Assembly (NCBI RefSeq): GCF_013035315.1
Contig: NZ_WQHP01000005.1
Location: 134,001-198,000 of the forward strand
Direction of reading: 5' to 3'
Source: Ruegeria arenilitoris
GTDB lineage: Bacteria > Pseudomonadota > Alphaproteobacteria > Rhodobacterales > Rhodobacteraceae
DNA: 64,000 bases
Below are positions 38,592 through 45,561 of the stretch, piece by piece. The notes beneath the pieces are model-generated. The model did no database searches, had not been told where the DNA came from, and saw nothing but the letters and a program-made list of their open reading frames with translations. The position numbers were made by a program, and so were the translations under genes. Position 1 is the stretch's first letter. Every line of letters begins with the position of its first letter.

Positions 38592-39515
38592 ATGACCGGG
38601 ATTTTCCGCTATAAACTAGGTCAACCCGTGACTTGGTATGATCGAAGAAAGAAACGCTCAAACCAGTATTGTCTCTATTGCCAGCGGTTCATAGGCGAAG
38701 GGTCAGAAATTCCGTCAAACAAAGAGCACCTCATCGGCAAAAATTTTGTTCCCGGTGGCAGCTTTGACAATGGCCGGGCGTTTAATTTTGTCTTCCGCGC
38801 TTGTGAACAATGCAATACCGACAAAAGCAGGTTGGAAGATCACGTTTCGGCGACAACGTTAATTAGTAGCCCTGGTCGTGGTATGGACGAGAAAGTCGAT
38901 GATCTTGCGCGACGCAAGTCCAATAGTTCGTATCACCCGACCCAAAAGAGTATGAAGTTAGCAGACTCAAACGAGTCTGTTACTTTGAATTTCGGGGATT
39001 TTTCATTTGGACTTGTAGCTCCACCTCAAACCAATGAAAGGTACCGAAACCGGCTGGCGCTTCTTCAGGTGCAGGGTCTCTATGCGTTGATCACCTCATC
39101 AGATCCAACAAACAAGCTGAGTGTCGGTTTGCTACCATCGGAAAATTGCTGGGTGCTGGGATGCTATCCAAGGTCTGATTGGGGCAATTCACAATTGATC
39201 GAAGTTACTCGCCGCTGCGAAAAGTGGCCATGCTACGCGAATATAAGCACCGCCAATGGGTACTTCAAAGCGCTAATGAAACGAGAAGCCCCTGATAATG
39301 AATGGTTTTGGGCACTGGAGTGGAACAAATCTACTCGAGTAATCGGCTGCTTGGCGCCTCCCGGTGAACTTCCAAGGCTTTTTCAGGGGCTACCCGAACT
39401 GGAATGGAAAGTAGTTACGAGCGAAGGAAGCGTTACCCACAGATACCGCGAAGAAACTCCCTTGCCTGAAGACCAGGATACTCTTTTCTCGGCTCAAGTT
39501 CATGACTGCGCTTAA
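38592..39515 (+). CDS. HNH-type nuclease-like protein
   Basis: A 307-residue protein with a zinc-bound HNH-like core in its first 80 residues: CLYC at 27-30, EH at 45-46 (SNKEHLIGKNF), and CEQCN with K78 at 71-78. The remaining 220 residues show no family I recognise; they contain a Trp-rich stretch EWFWALEWNKST. The composition is clearly less GC-rich than the backbone. It could be a homing, mobile-element or defence nuclease. No ribosome site is strong. Confidence 0.65.
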   Translation: MTGIFRYKLGQPVTWYDRRKKRSNQYCLYCQRFIGEGSEIPSNKEHLIGKNFVPGGSFDNGRAFNFVFRACEQCNTDKSRLEDHVSATTLISSPGRGMDEKVDDLARRKSNSSYHPTQKSMKLADSNESVTLNFGDFSFGLVAPPQTNERYRNRLALLQVQGLYALITSSDPTNKLSVGLLPSENCWVLGCYPRSDWGNSQLIEVTRRCEKWPCYANISTANGYFKALMKREAPDNEWFWALEWNKSTRVIGCLAPPGELPRLFQGLPELEWKVVTSEGSVTHRYREETPLPEDQDTLFSAQVHDCA

Positions 39516-39553
39516 ATGCAGCCGACCATTTGTTTCTTAGGCAAAGAAAGCGG

Positions 39554-40036
39554 CTAGCTGGATTTTGAACCCTGAAAATTAGCTTGCAGATTGCCGGATC
39601 CGGCAAGCAACCCGTGCACATCGTCCGAAAGCGTTTTCTCGAGTTGCTTCTGACGCTCTTTGGCCGCTTCGTTGCGCGCTGCATATGGCAAAATACGTAA
39701 CTTAGTCGCTAAACTCTGTAGCTCATTGGTTAGGCGTTCAAGACGACCGACTAAAGGGTGGATTTTGGCGGCTCCAGTAGTCGGATTAAGCTCCATCAAC
39801 GCCTGCTCAACCGGCAGTGATTCCAGACGATCCTCTTTCCACTTGGTCAAAGCAGTAAGTTCGTCCGCAGACTTAGTATACGCTACGAGCAAGTCAAAGT
39901 GTTCAGCAGTAAAATGACCAGCTGGCATTGAATGCACAACCCGGTGGAAGATTTCTTTCTGTGCGTCGGTCTCCAGTGTCCGTGGAGCTCGGAGGTATTG
40001 CAGTTTCGGCTGATTCTCGATTGCGACGTTTGACAT
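39554..40036 (-). CDS. terminase small-subunit-like protein (P27 type)
   Basis: A 160-residue, mostly helical protein. The layout matches P27-family phage terminase small subunits: an N-terminal DAQKEIFHRVVHSMPAGHFTAEHFDLL segment, NPTTGAAKIHPLVGRLERLTNEL, and the terminal LATKLRILPYAARNEA, the counterpart of the L-x-L-TP-x-AR motif. CCGGAG precedes the ATG. No large terminase, portal or capsid gene is near, so it is an orphan or a decayed prophage gene, or has been put to another use. Confidence 0.55.
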   Translation of the reverse strand: MSNVAIENQPKLQYLRAPRTLETDAQKEIFHRVVHSMPAGHFTAEHFDLLVAYTKSADELTALTKWKEDRLESLPVEQALMELNPTTGAAKIHPLVGRLERLTNELQSLATKLRILPYAARNEAAKERQKQLEKTLSDDVHGLLAGSGNLQANFQGSKSS

Positions 40037-40394
40037 TTTGGACTCCGGCTATGTATGCGACGGTATACAGATAACGGGTAAAAACCCGGGAGACTAACGT
40101 GAAATTGCCGAAACCGCTCTCCACACTGTGGAACGTTGAGATCGGGCTGACTGGTTCACCGATGCGGGAACATCCGGAAAGCTGCTCTTAGGAATGCCTT
40201 TTGGGGCCGAAACCCGCGCAAACCAGTAAACTAACCTCCCCCGCGCGGTTGGCGCCCCCCACAGTTGTTTTGGCCGATCCCCGCCCCCCAAGGGGTTGAA
40301 TTACCTCATCCTGTGGTGTTGTTTTGCCAAAAGACTGAATACGCTTATGCAGAAAATCTATTAACCCATTTTAAATCAAATATTTGAGGACAGA
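40037..40394. other. 358-bp gap without a supported gene
   Basis: Contains C-rich and G-rich runs around 40230-40300 and an AT-rich part before the thermonuclease gene. A 65-codon minus-strand frame (40094-40291) exists but lacks a ribosome site and recognisable composition, so it is not called. Confidence 0.45.
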
Positions 40395-41507
40395 ATGTCA
40401 CTATCATTCACTGCTCCAGGGCATGTACTGAATGCTTTGTTTTTTTGTTTTTTGTTTCTAGCAAGCCCGTCTGCCTCTCAGACCATTACCGGTATCCCAT
40501 CCGTGATCGATGGTGACACGATCGAAATTAATGGAACCCATTTACGATTGCATGGAATTGACGCGCCCGAAGCGAGCCAGCTTTGCCAGCGCCCCAACGG
40601 GGAGCAATGGCGTTGCGGTCAGCGTGCAGCGCTTGCTTTAGACCAATTTATTGGCGCGAGACTGTTGAACTGCAAAGCAAACACCGTTGATCGATACGGG
40701 CGCTTTGTGACCGTATGTCATGCCGGGATTACCGACATAGGTCGTTGGATGGTACAGCAAGGTTGGGCAATGGCCTATCTGGAGTATTCAACAGACTATG
40801 CCCAGGACCAATTGTCTGCGATGCGAGGCAAGAAAAACATCTGGTCGGGATACGTCCAAGAGCCGTGGGAATGGCGAAGGGAGGATACAGAACACCCTAA
40901 ACTGAACGCTCACCGTGGATTCTGTTATACAGCCCAAATGTGGCTCCCAGAAGTCTTGGAATATGTGGAAGCTAGTGGAACTGCTATTTGCGAAGCCGGA
41001 GGCGGAGAGTTTTGCGGGGACGTAACCAGTATCGGGCAAGGGATCTGTAAGGCAGCAGGTGGTGAATTCTGCGGGACTGTAACCAATCTTGGGCAAGGGA
41101 TTTGCAAAGCAGCGAGGGGCGAGTTCTGTGGAACTGTGACCAATCTTGGGCAAGGGATCTGCAAAGCGGCGGGTGGTGAATTCTGCGGAACTGTAACCAA
41201 TCTTGGGCAAGGGATCTGCAAAGCGGCGGGTGGTGAATTCTGTGGGTCTGTTACCAATGTTGGACAAGGTATATGTAAAGCGAGTGGCGGAGAGTTCTGT
41301 GGGGCTGTAACCAATATCGGTCAGGGCATCTGCAAGGCAAGTGGCGGGGAGTTCTGCGATACGACAACCAGCCTTGAGGCCGCTGTCTGCGCTGAGTTGG
41401 GAACTTGCAAAACCAACCAGTTTCGTGACGTACTCGCGTCTATATTAGACGCCTGCGGCACTGAAGTTCTCAGCTTTGGAATTTCAAATCGGGCAGCCTA
41501 CCCCTGA
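40395..41507 (+). CDS. secreted thermonuclease with tandem cysteine repeats
   Basis: A 370-residue exported protein. A signal peptide (about 1-28, ending SPSAS) precedes a staphylococcal-nuclease domain (about 30-165) with the family residues: Asp39/Asp41 in VIDGDTIE, Arg51, Asp56 and Glu59 in RLHGIDAPE, and Arg100 in DRYGRFV. After a Trp-rich linker come seven tandem 19-residue repeats (about 197-329), consensus GICKAAGGEFCGTVTNLGQ, two Cys each, then a partial eighth. It probably degrades extracellular or incoming DNA; the repeat role is unknown. Confidence 0.85.
   Translation: MSLSFTAPGHVLNALFFCFLFLASPSASQTITGIPSVIDGDTIEINGTHLRLHGIDAPEASQLCQRPNGEQWRCGQRAALALDQFIGARLLNCKANTVDRYGRFVTVCHAGITDIGRWMVQQGWAMAYLEYSTDYAQDQLSAMRGKKNIWSGYVQEPWEWRREDTEHPKLNAHRGFCYTAQMWLPEVLEYVEASGTAICEAGGGEFCGDVTSIGQGICKAAGGEFCGTVTNLGQGICKAARGEFCGTVTNLGQGICKAAGGEFCGTVTNLGQGICKAAGGEFCGSVTNVGQGICKASGGEFCGAVTNIGQGICKASGGEFCDTTTSLEAAVCAELGTCKTNQFRDVLASILDACGTEVLSFGISNRAAYP
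40983..41381 (+). repeat. seven 57-bp tandem repeats inside the thermonuclease gene
   Basis: Seven consecutive 57-bp units, each coding a 19-residue cysteine repeat. Units 2-5 are nearly identical at the DNA level; the outer units have drifted. Near-identical central copies imply recent expansion or recombination. Confidence 0.9.
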
Positions 41508-41590
41508 TTTCCAATAGAATTACCGGTCAGCGCCACAAGGCGACCTTTTCGGCTTCACCTCGCCGTATCACCGATTGTCTCTTTCCGTTA

Positions 41591-42421
41591 GGGTCAGGAC
41601 TCATAGCCAGTAAATAACGAGGGCTGCGAGGGCGATGGCTGACAGGAAGACTTTCGGGCATCTGTCGTATCGTGTTGCCACACGCCGCCAATCCTTCAAC
41701 CTGCCGAACATGATCTCGATCCGGTTGCGCCGTTTGTAGCGGCGCTTGTCGTACTTCACCGGTTTGTTGCGCTGTTTCCGGCCAGGGATGCAGGCGCGTA
41801 TCCCTTTGTCTTTCAACGCTTCCCGGAACCAATCGGCGTCATAGCCACGATCCCCGAGCAGCCAATCGACATCCGGCAGGCTGCTCAGCAAGGCCCGCGC
41901 TCCGATGTAATCGCTGACTTGCCCGGCTGTGACGAACAGGTTGAGCGGACGTCCCCGGCTGTCGCAGATGGCATGCAATTTGGTGTTCATGCCGCCTTTG
42001 GTGCGGCCAATCAGGCGTCCATGCCCCCCTTTTTGACGCCCAAACTGGTCGCGGTACGGTGAGCCTTTAGGTAGGTGGCGTCGATCATCACAGTCTTCTC
42101 TTCGCCGTGTTCGGTAGCCAGACCCGCCATCATCTGGGCGAAGATGCCTTTGTCGCTCCACCGCTTCCAACGGTTGTAGAGCGTCTTGTGCGGGCCATAG
42201 GCCGAAGGGGCGTCGCGCCACCGTAAGCCATTGCGATTGATGAAGATAATACCGCTCAATACACGTCTATCATCAACGCGTGGCTTGCCGTGGGACTTTG
42301 GAAAGAAGGGCTCAAGACGCGCCATCTGCGCATCCGTCAACCAGAAAAGATCAGACATGTCACCGCTCGTTTTTCGAACCGTGAATCATGCCACCAGACG
42401 GAAATCAATGGGTCCTGACCC
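41591..42421 (-). mobile_element. IS5-family (IS427-group-like) insertion sequence, 831 bp
   Basis: Terminal inverted repeats GGGTCAGGAC at 41591-41600 and its complement at 42412-42421, with TA on both outer sides as the likely target duplication. The single transposase is split into two overlapping frames joined by a -1 frameshift. The right end touches the start of the AraC gene. Confidence 0.85.
41601..42358 (-). CDS. IS5-family transposase made by -1 frameshift (orfA/orfB)
   Basis: Frame A (42011-42358) carries the N-terminal DUF4096-like part, LTDAQMARLEPFFP and GLRWRDAP, and the first DDE aspartate in VMIDATYLKAH. Frame B (to 41601) supplies the rest: GGMNTKLHAICDSRGRP, the second Asp in LLGDRGYDADW, and the Glu in NRIEIMFGRLKDWRR. 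The frames join at the slippery heptamer G-GGG-GGC (42023-42029 on the complement), giving about 250 residues. All DDE residues are present, so it may be active. Frame B stops next to the left inverted repeat. Confidence 0.85.
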
Positions 42422-43340
42422 TAAAACGCAAAGCTTTGAAGAGCTAAGCGACGCAGTCGTCAACTGGGATCAGGAGTATGACCAGTTGTCGGGCGGTCAA
42501 TTCGAGGGTGGCCTCAAGCTGGCGCAGGTTAATGAGTCCCAGATCCTCAGAATTCGATGGGGACAAAAAATTCGCTACCGTGGAACAGCCCCAGCTGGGG
42601 CTTTTGCCTTTGCTTTGCCGTTCGATCAGCAAGGAGATGCAAACTGGATCGGCCAGAAAGCGGGCGTGGACACAGTTCTCATGCAAGCACCAAACAAGGC
42701 CGGCGATCTGATTTCCTCCAATTTCTACGACGCGCTGGTGCTCGGAGTTCCTGAAAACGACGTGTTCCGGATTTCATCGGCGCTATCTGGGAAAGGCGAA
42801 ATCAGTGGCAACTTGCATGGGGCCTCAACCCTTTCGACGGCAGGTGCAGCTTCTTTACGCCATCAGGGACAATCGCTCATTGACCGGGCTATCTCAGATT
42901 TTTCCGACGACAGAGCCGCTCTTAAGCGTCTCTCCGATCAGTTTATCAAGTTGTTCCTTTGGGAGCTAGTGAAGTCAAATGGCGGCGGCCTAAAGGAACA
43001 CCGGGTTTCCAGACCGGCCAGACTGGTGGGGGACGCAACAGATCTGGTTCTATCCGACGTGACCGGAAACATAGGATTGACCACTCTTTGCGCTCATTAT
43101 GGTGTCAGCCTTAGGACACTTCACTATGCATTCAAAGATGTCACGGGCCTTTCAGCTGCGACCTGGCTGCGACGCATGAGGCTCAATAGAGTGCATCGCG
43201 AACTGCAAGGCGCGATCTCGAATGGGGCTACAATAGGCAGCGTGGCCGCGACTTACGGCTTTCACCATCAAGGGCATTTCACGAACCAATACAAGCGGCT
43301 GTTCGGCTGCCTGCCATCGGAAACACTGCATCGCAATTAG
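42408..43340 (+). CDS. AraC-family transcriptional regulator with IS-derived start
   Basis: A 310-residue AraC/XylS-type regulator. The N-terminal sensor part contains VVNWDQEYDQLSGGQFEGGL and the C-terminal double helix-turn-helix lies near 215-305 (LTTLCAHYGVSLRTLHYAFKD; GATIGSVAATYGFHHQGHFTNQYKRLFG). The only usable ATG, 42408, lies inside the right end of the IS, so the first residues MGPDP are IS-derived and the native start was removed. It precedes the DUF1254 gene by 169 bp and probably regulates it. Confidence 0.8.
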   Translation: MGPDPKTQSFEELSDAVVNWDQEYDQLSGGQFEGGLKLAQVNESQILRIRWGQKIRYRGTAPAGAFAFALPFDQQGDANWIGQKAGVDTVLMQAPNKAGDLISSNFYDALVLGVPENDVFRISSALSGKGEISGNLHGASTLSTAGAASLRHQGQSLIDRAISDFSDDRAALKRLSDQFIKLFLWELVKSNGGGLKEHRVSRPARLVGDATDLVLSDVTGNIGLTTLCAHYGVSLRTLHYAFKDVTGLSAATWLRRMRLNRVHRELQGAISNGATIGSVAATYGFHHQGHFTNQYKRLFGCLPSETLHRN

Positions 43341-43509
43341 ACGGAAGTTTAGTCTCAAAAACCCAGTCTCAAGAGATGTTTGCAGATTTTGGATAAGAAT
43401 GATGCGTGATTTTGACAGCCAAAGAGGCCACCATTGTCGAGTAGTCTGATGGTTGCGCAGCGGCGCCTTCAGCCACAAGAATTCCGATCAAATTTTTTAG
43501 GAGAGATAC

Positions 43510-45018
43510 ATGAAACTTCTTACCAATCATTTATCGGCGGCAATTGCCCTCAGCCTCATTGCGGCGGGCGCCAGCGCCTCCAAGGCCCATGCAAATGAGG
43601 ACACTGTCTCAACGGAGCTTCCGCCATTGATGCAGCAAATCAACAATGGCAACTGGCTTGAGGAGTCTGAGGCGCAGAAATTGGTAGACGAACTCTACTA
43701 TCATAGAGCGATTCAGGCCTACTACGACATGTTACCGGCAATGAACACCATTGGCCTGCGCGATGGGTCTGAGGCAGTGTTTGGAGCGGGCTACAACGTC
43801 ATTCCGATCTGGAAAGAAAGAATGGACTCCCGCGCCTGGGTTCCGACACCTAACGCTGACGTTATTTATTCAATGGGTTACGCAGATCTCAAAGAAACCG
43901 GCCCATTGGTTGTTGCGGCTCCACCCAATACAGTGAGCATGCTCACAGATTTCTTCCAAGTAACGTTGACGGACGTAGGCGCCGCTGGTCCAGATGGCGG
44001 AAAAGGCGGACTGTATCTCCTTCTTCCACCCAACTACGATGGCCCGGTTCCGAATGGCGGGTATTACACGTTCGAGTCTCCGACATACAACGTGTTTATC
44101 TTCTTTCGCACAATCATGAAGCAGGGTGATGGTGGTCCAGATCCCTCCGAGGCGGTCGCGACGGCGGAACAAATTCGTATTTACCCACTTTGGGAAGTGG
44201 AGAAGGATATTCCGGCAATGGAGTTCCCGAACGCCTCGGGCAAGCGCCTCAACATGATGTATGAAACCGATTTCGACTTTTGGACGAAAATGAAAGAGTT
44301 CGTGGACCATGAGCCTTACTCGGCCATTCCGCCGGCTACTCGCGGTGTTTTGGCTTCCCTCGGCATCAAGAAGGGTGAGCCATTTAATCCAACTGCCAAG
44401 CAAATGGAATCCTTGAACAAGGCGATGGAAGTTGCACCAAAGATGATCTTTGCCTCCAGGCAGGTCGGTCGACCGGATGGCCGTAACTTCTATTACTATG
44501 ACAGACAGTATGAACGCGTTTGGTCTGGAGCTACCGCCGAGTTTATGCAGGACGGCTACCTCGACATCGACCAAAGGGCTGCCTTTATGCAATTTGCATA
44601 CAGCACGTCACCAGCAATGGTTAAACGCGTTATCAATGGTGGTGCAAAATATCCGGTTACTGCCAGAGACGCGGACGGCGAATTCTTGAATGGTAGCCAC
44701 CACTACAAGCTACATCTGCCGGCGGGTATTCCGGCGAAGCTGTTCTGGGCAGTAACGCTCTACAACGTAACCGATGGGACGATGCCGGAAACTGACCAGT
44801 TCATGCCGTCTATCAATCAATTCAACGATTACGAGAAGAATGATGATGGTTCGGTTGATCTCTACTTCGGTCCGACGCTGCCAGACGGCGCTCCTGAGTC
44901 CAATTTCATCAAGACCGTTGAGGGAAGAAACTTCCTGACAGCTGTGCGACTGTTTGGAACGGGTATCGAGTTCTTCGACCAAACTTGGAAACCCGACGAT
45001 GTTGCGAAAATTGACTAA
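43510..45018 (+). CDS. secreted DUF1254/DUF1214 protein
   Basis: A 502-residue protein with a signal peptide (about 1-28, ending AHA-NE), an N-terminal DUF1254 domain (ADVIYSMGYADLKETGPLVV near 118-137) and a C-terminal DUF1214 domain (AGIPAKLFWAVTLYNVTDGTM and EGRNFLTAVRLFG). This architecture is common in proteobacteria and has no settled biochemical role. AGGAGAGA precedes the ATG. An AraC-type gene lies just upstream in the same direction, as is frequent for this family. Confidence 0.88.
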   Translation: MKLLTNHLSAAIALSLIAAGASASKAHANEDTVSTELPPLMQQINNGNWLEESEAQKLVDELYYHRAIQAYYDMLPAMNTIGLRDGSEAVFGAGYNVIPIWKERMDSRAWVPTPNADVIYSMGYADLKETGPLVVAAPPNTVSMLTDFFQVTLTDVGAAGPDGGKGGLYLLLPPNYDGPVPNGGYYTFESPTYNVFIFFRTIMKQGDGGPDPSEAVATAEQIRIYPLWEVEKDIPAMEFPNASGKRLNMMYETDFDFWTKMKEFVDHEPYSAIPPATRGVLASLGIKKGEPFNPTAKQMESLNKAMEVAPKMIFASRQVGRPDGRNFYYYDRQYERVWSGATAEFMQDGYLDIDQRAAFMQFAYSTSPAMVKRVINGGAKYPVTARDADGEFLNGSHHYKLHLPAGIPAKLFWAVTLYNVTDGTMPETDQFMPSINQFNDYEKNDDGSVDLYFGPTLPDGAPESNFIKTVEGRNFLTAVRLFGTGIEFFDQTWKPDDVAKID

Positions 45019-45048
45019 TTTTCAAATCGTTGGATAAAAAAGTTCTGA

Positions 45049-45076
45049 AAGCCCGCAGGGAACTGTGGGCTTCCTG
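45049..45076 (+). terminator. hairpin after the DUF1254 gene
   Basis: AAGCCCGCAG pairs with CTGTGGGCTT (one G-T wobble) around GGAA. It begins 30 bp after the stop; the T-tail is short. Confidence 0.6.
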
Positions 45077-45264
45077 GACAACTGTGATCGCAGCGCACCA
45101 AGGAATCTGACCTTTCACAATCGCGAAGTATCTATTGCTCTCGTGGCAACCGGCAGAAAAGCAATTCCTCGTCGAATCCACAACATTTTGTAGCTTTCTG
45201 AAGTTGACCACAAAATGACACCCCCAACGAGGCGTCGGGGGCACAACTTAAGTGAACGGCTGGG

Positions 45265-45313
45265 GACTTACCCCCCCTATTTCTGTTTAACGGAAATAGG
45301 GGGGGGGTAAGTC
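45265..45313. repeat. long near-perfect hairpin with C7/G9 tracts
   Basis: The left arm (45265-45283) reads GACTTA, seven C, TATTTC; the right arm (45293-45313) reads GAAATA, nine G, TAAGTC; the loop is 9 nt. The arms pair fully apart from the two extra G. Too long and G-rich for a typical terminator, and no T-run follows. Confidence 0.75.
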
Positions 45314-45363
45314 AGGGTATGTCCCTCTCCCAAAACCCATTTCTTAATCTTTCGTTAACCTTT

Positions 45364-45382
45364 GATCCTAGAAATCCAGTTC
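45364..45382 (+). repeat. copy B of an interspersed 20-bp repeat
   Basis: GATCCTAGAAATCCAGTTC, matching 38258-38277 except for one missing A. The two copies are in direct orientation and bracket about 7.1 kb. Confidence 0.45.
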
Positions 45383-45561
45383 CTTCGCTCTGAATCCGCC
45401 CGAATTTCAGCCGGTCCCAGGAAACCTCCCAGCTTTAATTCTGGCGAAACCCAGATGTCCGAGTGTGCGCGTGCCGGCAATCCCGCCGGCCAACAGCAAG
45501 AGCCGCCGGGCCGGAGAATGTGCAGTGACCAACGAAAGACCTATTTCAGCACCAATTCATT

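Larger units (their letters stand above)
45019..45561. other. 543-bp gene-poor stretch with strong secondary structure
   Basis: No supported gene. It contains the DUF1254 terminator, a mismatched CCCCC/GGGGG hairpin (45221-45241), a long near-perfect hairpin (45265-45313), and copy B of the 20-bp interspersed repeat (45364-45382). Its position before the primase-helicase-like gene would suit a replication origin or control region, which is inference. Confidence 0.45.

Noticed and set aside
40094-40291. 65-codon minus-strand frame beside the terminase-like gene
   Set aside because: No ribosome site, no family features, and C-rich sequence; kept as gap.
41284-41297. Short match to the tRNA-Ser 3' end (TGGCGGAGA)
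   Set aside because: Only nine bases match and it lies inside a coding repeat, so it is not an attachment site.
40983-41381. Regular 57-bp repeats considered as a CRISPR array
   Set aside because: There are no unique spacers; the repeats are coding and in frame with a thermonuclease.
42231-42407. Upstream extension of the AraC frame
   Set aside because: It reads antisense through the IS transposase; the regulator can only start at 42408 in the IS end.
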